Source: Ectobacillus sp042610425
Lineage (GTDB): Bacteria; Bacillota; Bacilli; Bacillales; Bacillaceae_G
Reading direction: 5' to 3'
Length of the DNA: 64,000 nucleotides
Assembly: GCF_042610425.1 (NCBI RefSeq)
Contig: NZ_JBGJZM010000002.1
Span: 124,001 to 188,000, forward strand
Positions 18,172 to 27,491 of the stretch are shown in pieces. The translations under genes and the position numbers were made by a program. Each line of letters starts with the position of its first letter. The first letter of the stretch is position 1. The notes below the pieces were generated by a model. That model was not told the origin of the DNA. It saw only the letters and a list, made by a program, of their open reading frames with translations, and did no database searches.

Positions 18172-20280
18172 TTATTTGACAATCGGTCCAAATTTTATAT
18201 CAACTTTCGAAAATCCTGAAATTTCTACTTTAATCGTACGTCCATCGATTTGAACCGTTTGAGATGTTGGGTTACTTTTCAATGTATCATAGAACTGCTG
18301 ACTTCCAGTTGGTAAGATCGCTGCTCCTAATTGCTTTAAAATTGGGGAGAATGTTGGATCTGGACTTACAACCGTTAGGCGCATGTCTGTTTCTCCGTTA
18401 CCAATTGGATAGAAGTAAGCTAAATCATCCGATTCATTTCCAGCTTGTCCATTTTTGTTATAGACAAGTACGTCACCGCGATCAAAGAAGCCTAAGTCGT
18501 ATGCCTTTTGTTTAACTGTGTCAGCTGTATAAGTAACAGAACCAAACACGTGAGCATCTACCCAGCCGACTTTACCGTTAGGCAATTTAATTTGATTCCA
18601 AGTAATTCCGCTCTTCTTGGCTTGTTTTAAGATTTTAACATTTTGATTTCGTAATGAATCAACAGAGCCTAAATATTTCGCATTGTGCTCACCATATGGG
18701 GCGCTCCAGATTGCATCTCCGTTTGATTGCGCTACAATTCCTTGCTTTTGTTCATCCTGTACATTGTCTAAACTGTTGTACTCACTATCAAAGACACGTG
18801 CATCTACCCAGCCTGTTGTTCCATCTGGAAGCTCAACTTTATTCCATGTTACGCCATTTTTTGTTGCGCTTTGAATGATATGGAGTTGATCATAGCTGTG
18901 ATTGTTCACTGGACCGATATAGGTAGCGCCAACTTCTCCATACGGTAGGCTCCAAATACCATCTCCATCATTTACAGAGCCAACGACAGCTTGACGGTCT
19001 TCATTCTTTAGGTTTTCTAATTTTTTAAACACATGGGCATCAATCCAGCCAAGAATGCGATTTCCGCTTTTAATTTTCTTCCAAGTCGTAGATCCTTTTT
19101 GTACACTTTGCACCACTTGAACGGGCTGATTGCTTATTTGGTCTACTGGTCCAACATAATTTGCGTTAGCTTCTCCATACGGTAGGCTCCAAATCGCATC
19201 ACCTGTAGTGGAAGATGAAACCGTTTCTGTACTATCTTCATCTGTCACTTGTAAATTGGAAATGGCGTTGGCTGCGTCAACAAAGCCGAGCGTTTGTCCA
19301 TTTAGCTGTATCTCATACCAAGTAACGTTCCCCTTCTTAACAGATTTCTTTACTTGCACATGCTGCAAAGCATAATCAAGTGTGCTTCCTAAGTATTTTG
19401 CTCCGTTAATGCCGTAAGGAACGGACCAAATCCCGTTTGGCTGGCTTCCCAATACAGAATCTAACGTTTGTGTAACTGCCTTTCCTGCTGTATCAAGAGC
19501 CTTCGCATCAATCCAACCGATTTCCTTACCATCTGCCATTACTTTGTACCACTGGGTTGATCCATTTTTTGTCTTTGCTACTACTTTAAGATCATGAAAC
19601 GCATATTTATTTGTATCATCCACGTACTGTGCACCCGGAAGACCATACGGCATCGTCCAAATTGCATTTCCTTCTGTTTCATCCATAACAGCATTTTCGT
19701 TCGCATCACTTATGTCTGATAATGAGCTTAAGGAACGCGTATCAAGCCAGCCAATCACCTTGCCATCTACAGAAACCTTACTCCATAGAACATTTTGATA
19801 TGTCATTTGTTTTACGATTTTTACATCTTTCCCAACATAATCATTGGTAGATCCGATATACTTCGCTCCATGAAGTCCATATGGGCTTGACCAAATGGCA
19901 TTTCCGTCTGTTTCTACGACCACTTGATCTGTGTTTACATTAGAAACAGTAGGAATGTTGTTTTCTAACGCACGGCTATCCACCCATCCAATAAAGTTTC
20001 CATCTACTTCAATAGCATTCCATATAACCGATCCATGCTGCACGCTTGCCGTTATATGTACGATAGTTCCAGCATGAAGAGAAATATCACCTTCATAGCT
20101 AGCCCCCTGTTCCCCATAAGGATGCGACCAAACACCATCACCTTGCGCATTCCCAATCAATGCAGTTTCATCCATGATTTGTATTTGACCTTCTGTTGGT
20201 GCTGCTGAAACAAAGTTTGTCGGGTTTGCAAACACTCCTAATGTAAGCACAGCCGAACTAATCACCATTAATTTCTTCAT
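18172..20280 (-). CDS. Secreted protein with seven GW (SH3-like) modules, paralogue 2
   Basis: 702 residues. The signal peptide MKKLMVISSAVLTLG...VSAAP is followed by seven GW modules with the same spacing as in the adjacent paralogue, each with GDAIW-S-x-PYG and GW[VIL]D landmarks. The C-terminal domain (YTADTVKQKAYDLGFF to VDIKFGPIVK) matches the end of the 15718-17865 product. The pair therefore arose by tandem duplication of a whole gene, including the unrecognised tail. The ATG follows GGAGGATGC. No enzyme domain is visible; LTA or wall binding is inferred from the modules only. Confidence 0.87.
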   Translation of the reverse strand: MKKLMVISSAVLTLGVFANPTNFVSAAPTEGQIQIMDETALIGNAQGDGVWSHPYGEQGASYEGDISLHAGTIVHITASVQHGSVIWNAIEVDGNFIGWVDSRALENNIPTVSNVNTDQVVVETDGNAIWSSPYGLHGAKYIGSTNDYVGKDVKIVKQMTYQNVLWSKVSVDGKVIGWLDTRSLSSLSDISDANENAVMDETEGNAIWTMPYGLPGAQYVDDTNKYAFHDLKVVAKTKNGSTQWYKVMADGKEIGWIDAKALDTAGKAVTQTLDSVLGSQPNGIWSVPYGINGAKYLGSTLDYALQHVQVKKSVKKGNVTWYEIQLNGQTLGFVDAANAISNLQVTDEDSTETVSSSTTGDAIWSLPYGEANANYVGPVDQISNQPVQVVQSVQKGSTTWKKIKSGNRILGWIDAHVFKKLENLKNEDRQAVVGSVNDGDGIWSLPYGEVGATYIGPVNNHSYDQLHIIQSATKNGVTWNKVELPDGTTGWVDARVFDSEYNSLDNVQDEQKQGIVAQSNGDAIWSAPYGEHNAKYLGSVDSLRNQNVKILKQAKKSGITWNQIKLPNGKVGWVDAHVFGSVTYTADTVKQKAYDLGFFDRGDVLVYNKNGQAGNESDDLAYFYPIGNGETDMRLTVVSPDPTFSPILKQLGAAILPTGSQQFYDTLKSNPTSQTVQIDGRTIKVEISGFSKVDIKFGPIVK

Positions 20281-20529
20281 ACGTAAGCATCCTCCCTTGT
20301 GTACATTTCTAAATCGTTACTTACTCATTCCTAATAGTTAAAATATTTTTTTAATTCCTAATTAAAAATACCATAAATCTATTAAAAAAATGGTGAAATG
20401 TTTGTAAATTTTAAAAAATTTGACGTTTGTAGTACATGAGGAATGCGAAAGTGATTCTAAAAATCCCTAAAAAGAACATTTGCCGATATATAAACGTCAC
20501 GATCAATTCAATGCGCAAATATGTAAAAA

Positions 20530-20559
20530 AAGCCCTACACGCTTAAGCGAGTAGGGCTT
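20530..20559 (-). terminator. Aminotransferase terminator
   Basis: AAGCCCTAC/GTAGGGCTT arms with an inner CGCTTAAGCG palindrome, followed on the minus strand by a T tract. It begins 14 bp after the stop at 20573. Confidence 0.85.
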
Positions 20560-20572
20560 CTGTCAGATTGTA

Positions 20573-21859
20573 TTATTTCTCAGCCAATATCTTCTTCACA
20601 CTTGCGATTTCTACGCACAAGCACAAAATTTCAATTGCTGTTTCCAATTCAACTAAAGATGGGAAAGTTGGTGCAATGCGGATGTTGCGATCTCTTGGGT
20701 CGTTGCTATATGGGAACGTTGCGCCAGCTCCAGTTAAGGTTACGCCAGCTTCTTTTGCCATACTTACGACTTCCTTCGCACAGCCGTTCATTATGTTTAA
20801 GCTAATGAAATAGCCACCATTTGGCTTATGCCAAGAAGCAATTCCTTTATCTCCAAGCTCTTTTTCTAAAATGTTGAGTACCATATCAAATTTTGGTTTG
20901 ATAATTGCTGCATGCTTCTTCATATGATTGGTAAGGCCTTCATAGTCCTTAAAGAAGCGGACATGACGAAGTTGGTTAATTTTATCTGGACCAATAGATT
21001 GGAATGCATATTGTTTTTTAATAAATGTTAAGTTAGCTTCACTAGCCCCCATCATCGCAACTCCAGCACCTGGGAAGGTAACTTTAGAAGTAGATCCGAA
21101 AAGGAAGACGCGGTCTGGATTACCTGCTTCTTTACAAGCTGTCATAATGTTTTTCAGTTGATCTGGTTCATCCGTTAAATGATGGATAGCATAGGCGTTG
21201 TCCCAGAAAATACGGAAATCGTTTGCTTTTGTTTTCATGCTAGCTAAACGATCTACCACTTCGTCAGAATACGTAATACCATCTGGATTACTGTATTTTG
21301 GTACACACCACATTCCTTTAATAGAATCATCCTCAGCTACTAGCTTTTCCACTGCATCCATATTAGGACCATCTTCCAGCATGTCAACGATAATCATTTC
21401 AATGTTGAACAGCTCACAGATTGCAAAGTGACGATCATAGCCTGGACTTGGACATAGGAATTTAACAGCTGGAAGCTTGCCCCAAGGCTTTTCACTGCCA
21501 AGAACGCCGAAAAACATCGCTCTTGCAATTGTATCATGCATCATTGTAAGACTGGAATTTCCGCCAATGATAATTTCGTTTGTGCCAACTTCAAGTACCT
21601 TCGAAAATAATTCCTTTGCTTCAGGAAGTCCGTCAAGACCACCGTAATTGCGTGTATCAGTTCCATCATTTGCGAATAAATCCTCTTTCGTTTTCAATAC
21701 AGACATCATATCTAAGGAAAGATCAAGTTGCTCCGGAGAAGGCTTTCCTCTTGCCATGTTTAACTTTAATTTTTGGCTTTTATATCCTTCATATTTTTCT
21801 TGTAAGGTAGCAAAAAGTTCCTTCAATTCTGATTCTCGTAATCCTTGATAATTACTCAT
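20573..21859 (-). CDS. PLP-dependent aspartate aminotransferase (subgroup Ic type)
   Basis: A 428-residue fold-type I aminotransferase resembling the AspT group of Corynebacterium and other bacteria (formerly annotated as MocR-like without the DNA-binding domain). Visible motifs are ARGKPSPEQLDLS near the N terminus, GGNSSLTMMHD, the PLP contact region CVPKYSNPDG, and the Schiff-base lysine in FGSTSKVTFPGAGVA. It probably interconverts aspartate and oxaloacetate with glutamate/2-oxoglutarate. The ATG at 21859 lies 11 bases after GAGGG; a GTG four codons upstream overlaps that site. Confidence 0.9.
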   Translation of the reverse strand: MSNYQGLRESELKELFATLQEKYEGYKSQKLKLNMARGKPSPEQLDLSLDMMSVLKTKEDLFANDGTDTRNYGGLDGLPEAKELFSKVLEVGTNEIIIGGNSSLTMMHDTIARAMFFGVLGSEKPWGKLPAVKFLCPSPGYDRHFAICELFNIEMIIVDMLEDGPNMDAVEKLVAEDDSIKGMWCVPKYSNPDGITYSDEVVDRLASMKTKANDFRIFWDNAYAIHHLTDEPDQLKNIMTACKEAGNPDRVFLFGSTSKVTFPGAGVAMMGASEANLTFIKKQYAFQSIGPDKINQLRHVRFFKDYEGLTNHMKKHAAIIKPKFDMVLNILEKELGDKGIASWHKPNGGYFISLNIMNGCAKEVVSMAKEAGVTLTGAGATFPYSNDPRDRNIRIAPTFPSLVELETAIEILCLCVEIASVKKILAEK

Positions 21860-22228
21860 ATAGTTTGTCACCCTCTGACATAGATTTTCTACATTGTTGT
21901 TTCATCATTGCTATTACTCATTATAATCTAAGTTTACCAGTGATGAAACGAACATTTGCGACTATTTTGACGATTTTCTTCGCTTATGGCCATCTAGCGA
22001 AAAAAATAGCTCATCCGCTTAACTTTTCTTTCTTCATAAATCATTTACAATTTTTCTATATAAAAAACGTATATTTTCTGTTGGCATTTCCTACTTTAAT
22101 CATGTAGCACGATGTAAACTAACATGCTAGGATGAGCTTACATCTACCACCATACCCCACTTCAAATCATCTTATCAAACTTCTATTTTACAGTCATTTT
22201 GATTGATCAAAACCACAGGAGGGACCAC
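21860..22228. other. Divergent intergenic region
   Basis: About 370 bp between two divergent genes. It is AT-rich and contains the aminotransferase ribosome site and presumably both promoters. GATGTAA and TTACATC arms near 22110-22146 can pair weakly. I see no recognisable operator or RNA. Confidence 0.4.
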
Positions 22229-22837
22229 ATGGAACAAGTACTGATGCAAATACTGGAGGAAGTAAAAGAATCGCGTAAAGACACGCAAGCGTTACAAAAG
22301 GATGTTACTCTTTTAACAGACGAGTTTGTTCTTATGAAAGCCGATATTGCTGGTATCAAGGATGAGCTTGCTCTTGTTAAAACTGATGTTGCTGGCATCA
22401 AAAATGAGCTTGCTCTTGTTAAAGCCGATGTTGCTGGCATCAAGGATGAGCTTGCTCTTGTTAAAGCCGATGTTGCTGGTATCAAGGATGAGCTTGCCCT
22501 TGTTAAAACCGATGTTGCTGGTCTGAAAGACGAATTTTCTCATATGAAAACTGATGTTGCCGTGCTTAAAGAGGAACTCACATTTGTGAAACGTGATGTT
22601 TCCAGCCTTAAAGTTGAACTTGCACTCGTGAAAAATGATCTTGCCATTTTGAAGGATGACTTCATTCAACTAAAAAATGGACAAACCGAGTGGCAAAAAC
22701 AAGTCGTCGCAAGCATGGGGGCATATACGAATAACATCATGAGACATGTCGATATTAAAATGGAAGTACTAAACAAGCGGGTCTACCAAGTCGAAATTGA
22801 TTTTGAATATTTGATGAACCAGCTTAAGCAAGAATAA
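22229..22837 (+). CDS. Coiled-coil protein made of tetradecapeptide repeats
   Basis: A 202-residue protein, almost all predicted coiled coil. Its core is a 14-residue unit (two heptads), consensus LALVKADVAGIKDE, present four times nearly unchanged and several more times in diverged form (residues about 30-145). A less repetitive C-terminal helix follows (VKMEVLNKRVYQVEIDFEYLM type). No signal peptide or membrane segment. The ATG at 22229 follows AGGAGGGACC. Function is unknown; the shape suggests a rod or a scaffold. Not a known enzyme. Confidence 0.8.
   Translation: MEQVLMQILEEVKESRKDTQALQKDVTLLTDEFVLMKADIAGIKDELALVKTDVAGIKNELALVKADVAGIKDELALVKADVAGIKDELALVKTDVAGLKDEFSHMKTDVAVLKEELTFVKRDVSSLKVELALVKNDLAILKDDFIQLKNGQTEWQKQVVASMGAYTNNIMRHVDIKMEVLNKRVYQVEIDFEYLMNQLKQE
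22347..22530 (+). repeat. Near-identical 42-bp coding tandem repeats
   Basis: Four to five units of 42 bp with the core GAGCTTGCTCTTGTTAAA differ at only a few bases. The low divergence suggests recent expansion or gene conversion, and copy number may vary between strains. Confidence 0.85.
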
Positions 22838-22960
22838 TAAATCCGTTCCCGTTTTTCTTTTTCTAAAAGAATGAACTTTCTGACTGAATCCCGTGTCCTT
22901 TCTTAGTAGAAAAGGTACAATAAAGAATAGAAATGCAATGAAGATGCGGAGGATTCGGCA

Positions 22961-24244
22961 ATGGTTCAGTATATACAAAGTTTAATGGGAGATTACGGGT
23001 ATTATGTGTTAGGATTGGCGCTTTTGCTTGAGCTTCTTGCCTTGCCATTGCCTGGAGAAGTTGTCATGACGTATACAGGGTTACTGGTTTTCCAAGGACA
23101 TTTAAACTGGTTTCTAAGTATTTTAATTGCCGGTACGGGGTCTTCACTTGGCATTACGATATCCTACTGGATTGGCTATAAGCTTGGGACTCCCTTTTTT
23201 GAACGACACGGGGACAAAATTCATTTCGGACCAGAGCGGCTCGAAAAGACAGCCAAGTGGTTCGATCATTACGGCAATAAGCTGCTTACGATTGCTTTTT
23301 TTATTCCGGGAGTTCGCCATTTTACTGGTTATTTCTCAGGGATTACGCGCATGTCTTTTCGTACGTTTATGTGGTATGCCTATTCCGGGGCATTCCTTTG
23401 GACGGGCACCTTTATTTCTCTTGGTAAAGTGTTAGGACCGAAATGGGAGCTATATCACAAGACCATTACAAAATATATGCTAATTGGCGGTATTATAGCT
23501 GTTCTTATTTTTATCATAGCCTATGTCATTCGTAAGTATAGAGACCGAATATGGGATATGATCGTCTTCTCGCTTCGCAAGGGACTAGAAATGTTTCATA
23601 AGCTTGGCCGGGTCAAAGCGCTGGTCGTTCTTTCGCTTGGTGCGTTTTTTCTATGCTTCGTTCTCATACTTGGATTAATTCAAGACTTTTTAGCGAATGA
23701 GTTTTCTGATTTTGATGCCGTTACTACTTTTATCATACAAGCATCATTTAATGAAAGCTGGACAACGTGGATGCGAGAATTTGGCTATTTGGCTTCCTTG
23801 CCCATTTTGCTTACACTATGTGCTGGATCCATTATCTGGGTGATATTCAAGGGGGAAAATCGCCGGCTTGAAATTTTCTTTTTGCTAGAAGTTATAGTTG
23901 GGGGCGAGCTTTGGGAAGAAGGACTACGTCGTTTGTTCCACCGCATAGGTCCAGTAGCAAATATGAACACCTTTCCGAGTGAGCAAACGTTAATCACCGT
24001 CATTTTCTTAGGCTTTGTTGCCTATTTATTTGTACGGCATACAGGAAATGGCCTCATCCAGACAACTGCATTTTCGCTAGTCGGGATCGTCGCTTTGCTC
24101 GTTGGACTGAGCCGCATTTACTTTGGTATCCAGTACCCAAGCGACGTCATTGCAGGCTATGTATTTGGCGGCTTATGGCTAAGCCTTCATATTATATTAC
24201 TCGAAATTTTTCGCTTTCTTAACAACAATCGAAATGTACTATAA
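22961..24244 (+). CDS. DedA-family protein fused to a degenerate PAP2 domain
   Basis: 427 residues. The N-terminal 200 are a DedA/VTT-type membrane domain (conserved PGE near residue 31, and FFIPGVRHFTGYFSGITRM near 115), a family that includes undecaprenyl-phosphate and phospholipid flippases. The C-terminal half has the helix order of a PAP2 phosphatase, but its catalytic motifs are changed: the RP of motif 1 is GP (LFHRIGP), PSGH is PSEQ, and the SRxxxGxH histidine is Gln (SRIYFGIQYPSD). Phosphatase activity is therefore unlikely unless chemistry differs. The ATG follows GCGGAGGATTCGGCA. Probably a lipid-carrier transport or sensing protein. Confidence 0.88.
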   Translation: MVQYIQSLMGDYGYYVLGLALLLELLALPLPGEVVMTYTGLLVFQGHLNWFLSILIAGTGSSLGITISYWIGYKLGTPFFERHGDKIHFGPERLEKTAKWFDHYGNKLLTIAFFIPGVRHFTGYFSGITRMSFRTFMWYAYSGAFLWTGTFISLGKVLGPKWELYHKTITKYMLIGGIIAVLIFIIAYVIRKYRDRIWDMIVFSLRKGLEMFHKLGRVKALVVLSLGAFFLCFVLILGLIQDFLANEFSDFDAVTTFIIQASFNESWTTWMREFGYLASLPILLTLCAGSIIWVIFKGENRRLEIFFLLEVIVGGELWEEGLRRLFHRIGPVANMNTFPSEQTLITVIFLGFVAYLFVRHTGNGLIQTTAFSLVGIVALLVGLSRIYFGIQYPSDVIAGYVFGGLWLSLHIILLEIFRFLNNNRNVL

Positions 24245-24248
24245 TAAA

Positions 24249-24275
24249 GGAGGTCATCCATGAAAGATGACCTCC
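24249..24275. terminator. Shared hairpin between convergent genes
   Basis: GGAGGTCATC/GATGACCTCC arms fill the 36-bp gap between the DedA-PAP2 gene and copZ. It can end both transcripts. Confidence 0.7.
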
Positions 24276-24280
24276 CCTCA

Positions 24281-24481
24281 TTATTTCACATCATAACCTT
24301 GGTCTTCGATTGCTTCCTTCATCTTATCAAGGCTAACCTTTGCTTCATTGTATTCTACATCAACGGTTCCTTTTTCTAAATGAACTTCTACATTTGCCAC
24401 GCCGTCTAATTCTTTCAACGCATTTGTCACTGCCATTTTGCAATGTCCACAGCTCATACCTTCTACTTGTAATGTAATCAT
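24281..24481 (-). CDS. copZ: Copper chaperone CopZ
   Basis: A 66-residue ferredoxin-fold heavy-metal-associated protein with the Cu(I) site GMSCGHC near residue 10. It delivers Cu(I) to the CopA ATPase encoded 16 bp upstream and to CsoR. The third gene of csoR-copA-copZ, the standard Bacillus copper-efflux operon order. Confidence 0.95.
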   Translation of the reverse strand: MITLQVEGMSCGHCKMAVTNALKELDGVANVEVHLEKGTVDVEYNEAKVSLDKMKEAIEDQGYDVK

Positions 24482-24497
24482 TTTATCTTCCTCCTCA

Positions 24498-26894
24498 TTA
24501 TATCTTAACGCGTTTCAAACGAAGCGCATTGGCAACAACGGATACGGAGCTAAATGCCATGGCAGCACCTGCAACCCATGGTACCAACAGTCCTGCTGCT
24601 GCAACTGGAATTCCAATCGCATTGTAAAAAAGCGCCCAGAACAGGTTTTGCCGAATATTTTTCATCGTTTTACGACTTAAATCAATAGCCTTCGGAATAT
24701 GAGTCAAATCTCCGCCAACTAATGTGATTGCAGCTGCCTCGATGGCAACATCCGTACCAGTTCCGATAGCAATCCCAATATCTGCTTTTGCAAGGGCTGG
24801 TGCATCGTTAATACCATCGCCAACCATCGCAACTTTCTTTCCTTGCTTTTGCAATTCTGCCACAATGTTTGCTTTTTCCTCTGGAAGTACTTCAGCATAG
24901 ACATGATCCACATGAATCTGCGCTGCAATGCTTTCGGCTGTCCGTTTGTTATCACCGGTTACCATATATACTTCTATGCCCATTTGCTTTAAGTTTTTGA
25001 TAGCTTCTTTCGAGCTTTCTTTTACTGTATCCGCCACAGCAAGGATGCCGGAAAGCTGTCCGTCAACGGCAACAAGCATCGCCGTTTTTCCTTGCTGCTC
25101 AAGGCCTGCCATTTTATCTTCATGATCTGTCATCACAACAGACCGTTCCTGCATTAGTTTTCTCGTGCCAACTAAAATCACCTTGCCATCGATCATCGCC
25201 TCAATGCCTTTACCCGTAATAGCTGTGAACTGTTCAATTGGCTTTAACGGAATGCCTTGAGACTTGCCATACTCCACAATCGCATGTGCGAGTGGGTGCT
25301 CGGAAACACTTTCTGCGGAAATCGCATAGACGAGCATGCCTTCTTGCAACTCGGTTACATCGGTAACTTCTGGTTTTCCCTTCGTTACCGTTCCCGTTTT
25401 ATCAAGTAAGACTGCATTTATCTTATGCGTTCCTTCTAAGTACTCACCTCCTTTAAAGAGGATTCCTTGTTCTGCTCCCTTACCGGTTCCTACCATAATC
25501 GAAGTTGGCGTTGCAAGTCCGAGCGCACACGGACAAGCAATAACAAGTACCGCAATACTAACTTCTAGTGCTTTTGGTAAATCACCGGGTGCCACACCGA
25601 AATACCATACGAGAAATGCAACAACTGCAATTCCGACAACAATTGGGACAAATATACCCGAGATCACATCGGCCATACGCTGTATAGGCGCTTTTGACCC
25701 TTGGGCTTCTTCCACAATTTTCACGATCCCTGCAAGTGCTGTATCCTTACCAATCTTTTCAGCACGGATGGTAAGTACCCCGTTGGCATTGATGGTTGCA
25801 CCGATGACAGCGTCTCCCTCACTTTTATCAACAGGAATCGATTCGCCCGTAATCATAGATTCATCAACGGAAGAAATTCCAGACAAAACGATACCATCCA
25901 CCGGTATTTTTTCACCAGGTTTTACGAGAATCGTATCACCAATGACAATTTTATCAAGTGGGACCTTAACTTCTACGCCGTTTCGGATAACGAGAGCATC
26001 TTTCGCTTGCAGACTCAATAACTTCGAAATCGCTTCTGTCGTTCTGCCCTTTGCTCTTGCTTCAAAATATTTGCCAACGAGTACAAGTGTAATCAAGACA
26101 GCACTCGTTTCAAAATATAAGTTTGGCATATAATCTGGACTCGTAATGGTTTTGATTGCTTCAAATAAGCTATAAAAATAAGCCGCTGATGTTCCAAGTG
26201 CTACCAATACATCCATATTCGCACTCTTGTTTCGCAAAGCACGGTACGCACCTATGAAAAATGGCCACCCAATGTAAAACTGCACAGGCGTTGCAAAGAG
26301 TAATTGAAACCATGGATTCATTAGAATATTCGGCATAGGAAGCCCCGTAGCAAACGGCATATGCATAATCATCGTATACAATAAAGGCAATGATAGAAGA
26401 ATGGAAAGAGTCAATTGTCGCTCTTTTTGCTTAAGTAATTGTTCTCTCCGTTCGGCTTGATTACCTTGCTCACTTTGAATTATTCCTTTATATCCTAGCT
26501 TTTTGATTTTCTCTAACATATCTTCTGTCGTAACAGATCCAGTATTGTATTCCACCACTGCACGATTGATGGCTAAATTAACGGTAGCATTCGTAACCCC
26601 TTCTAAACGATTCAAGTCCTTTTCAATTCGGGTCGCACAGGCAGCACACGTCATGCCTTCAATATCTATCGTCACTTTTTCGATGACAACGCCATACCCG
26701 AGTGATTCAATTTTTTTCTGAATCGCATCTATACTTTGTTTTTCAGGATCGTACGTAACTGTTGCTTTTTCAATCGCTAAATTAACGTTCGCTTCTACTC
26801 CGTCCATCTTATTCAAGCTTTTCTCAATTCGGTTGGAGCAGGCCGCACACGTCATGCCTGTAACGCCAAGTGTAACGAGCTTTTGTTCACTCAT
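24498..26894 (-). CDS. copA: Copper-exporting P1B-type ATPase CopA
   Basis: A 798-residue Cu(I) exporter in the cytoplasmic membrane. Two N-terminal HMA domains carry GMTCAACSNR and GMTCAACATR. The membrane metal site CPCALGLATP, the phosphorylation site DKTGTVTKG and the hinge MVGDGINDAPAL follow in order. The frame is open 62 codons further upstream into csoR, but the ATG at 26894 follows AAAGGAGGGGAG and gives the family N terminus. Part of the CsoR-controlled operon. Confidence 0.97.
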   Translation of the reverse strand: MSEQKLVTLGVTGMTCAACSNRIEKSLNKMDGVEANVNLAIEKATVTYDPEKQSIDAIQKKIESLGYGVVIEKVTIDIEGMTCAACATRIEKDLNRLEGVTNATVNLAINRAVVEYNTGSVTTEDMLEKIKKLGYKGIIQSEQGNQAERREQLLKQKERQLTLSILLSLPLLYTMIMHMPFATGLPMPNILMNPWFQLLFATPVQFYIGWPFFIGAYRALRNKSANMDVLVALGTSAAYFYSLFEAIKTITSPDYMPNLYFETSAVLITLVLVGKYFEARAKGRTTEAISKLLSLQAKDALVIRNGVEVKVPLDKIVIGDTILVKPGEKIPVDGIVLSGISSVDESMITGESIPVDKSEGDAVIGATINANGVLTIRAEKIGKDTALAGIVKIVEEAQGSKAPIQRMADVISGIFVPIVVGIAVVAFLVWYFGVAPGDLPKALEVSIAVLVIACPCALGLATPTSIMVGTGKGAEQGILFKGGEYLEGTHKINAVLLDKTGTVTKGKPEVTDVTELQEGMLVYAISAESVSEHPLAHAIVEYGKSQGIPLKPIEQFTAITGKGIEAMIDGKVILVGTRKLMQERSVVMTDHEDKMAGLEQQGKTAMLVAVDGQLSGILAVADTVKESSKEAIKNLKQMGIEVYMVTGDNKRTAESIAAQIHVDHVYAEVLPEEKANIVAELQKQGKKVAMVGDGINDAPALAKADIGIAIGTGTDVAIEAAAITLVGGDLTHIPKAIDLSRKTMKNIRQNLFWALFYNAIGIPVAAAGLLVPWVAGAAMAFSSVSVVANALRLKRVKI

Positions 26895-26908
26895 CAAACT
26901 CCCCTCCT

Positions 26909-27220
26909 TTATTTTGAAAACTGTTTCAGCACCTGCATCAGTTCTTGAATTGACTCTTCCCCGTTCCCTTCGCGAATCGCCTTCGTTACGCAATGTTTCG
27001 TATGTCGTTCTAGCAGCTGAAATCCCACTTGATTGAGCGCAGCTTGAACGGCTGAAATTTGTATTAACACATCGACACAATAGCGATTATCTTCTACCAT
27101 TTTCTGTACGCCGCGAACCTGTCCTTCGATGCGCTTGAGACGCTTTGTCAACTTTTCGATTTCATCTTCTGTTCTTGGAACCATTTTTGAATTAGTAGTA
27201 TTATCTTCAGAATGATTCAT
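26909..27220 (-). CDS. csoR: Copper-sensing transcriptional repressor CsoR
   Basis: A 103-residue all-helical repressor of the CsoR/RcnR family. The Cu(I) ligands are conserved as Cys48 (NRYCVDV), His73 and Cys77 (ERHTKHCV). Without copper it binds a GC-rich-core palindrome; Cu(I) releases it. Such a palindrome lies 40 bp upstream. copA begins 14 bp after the stop. Confidence 0.95.
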   Translation of the reverse strand: MNHSEDNTTNSKMVPRTEDEIEKLTKRLKRIEGQVRGVQKMVEDNRYCVDVLIQISAVQAALNQVGFQLLERHTKHCVTKAIREGNGEESIQELMQVLKQFSK

Positions 27221-27259
27221 TTTGTCACCTCATTTTTCAGAAGATATCTTTGTATACAC

Positions 27260-27278
27260 TATACCCCTAATGGGTATA
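27260..27278 (-). promoter_or_regulatory. CsoR operator
   Basis: TATACCC and GGGTATA arms with a five-base centre, about 40 bp before the csoR start. This matches the TACCC-N-GGGTA core of Bacillus copZA operators, so autoregulation of csoR-copA-copZ is expected. Confidence 0.85.
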
Positions 27279-27491
27279 CAATGCAATTGATGTTCATTAC
27301 GTATCATTGTCTATTTTGTGAAACTTATTTAGTAAGTACTGGCACTATAGAGCATATATCCAAACTACTACATGATGGCACTCATTTTTAGGTTCATGTC
27401 AGTAGTTGTATACTCCCTTCCTAATAAAGTCATAAGAGGTCCTTGTTGACGCATATAGATGAAACAAACGAAAGGACAGGGAGGTATTACA

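Noticed and set aside
21865..22107. 80-codon plus-strand frame before the coiled-coil gene
   Set aside because: No ribosome site, overlaps the 5' end and promoter region of the aminotransferase, and Phe/His/Leu-rich composition.
22207..22669. Repetitive minus-strand frames opposite the coiled-coil gene
   Set aside because: They mirror the 42-bp repeats of the real gene, which has a ribosome site and a coherent heptad pattern.
27360..27491. Direct-repeat promoter element upstream of the small membrane protein
   Set aside because: No pair of half-sites at the fixed distance from a -10 could be found, so this gene is not included in the proposed regulon.
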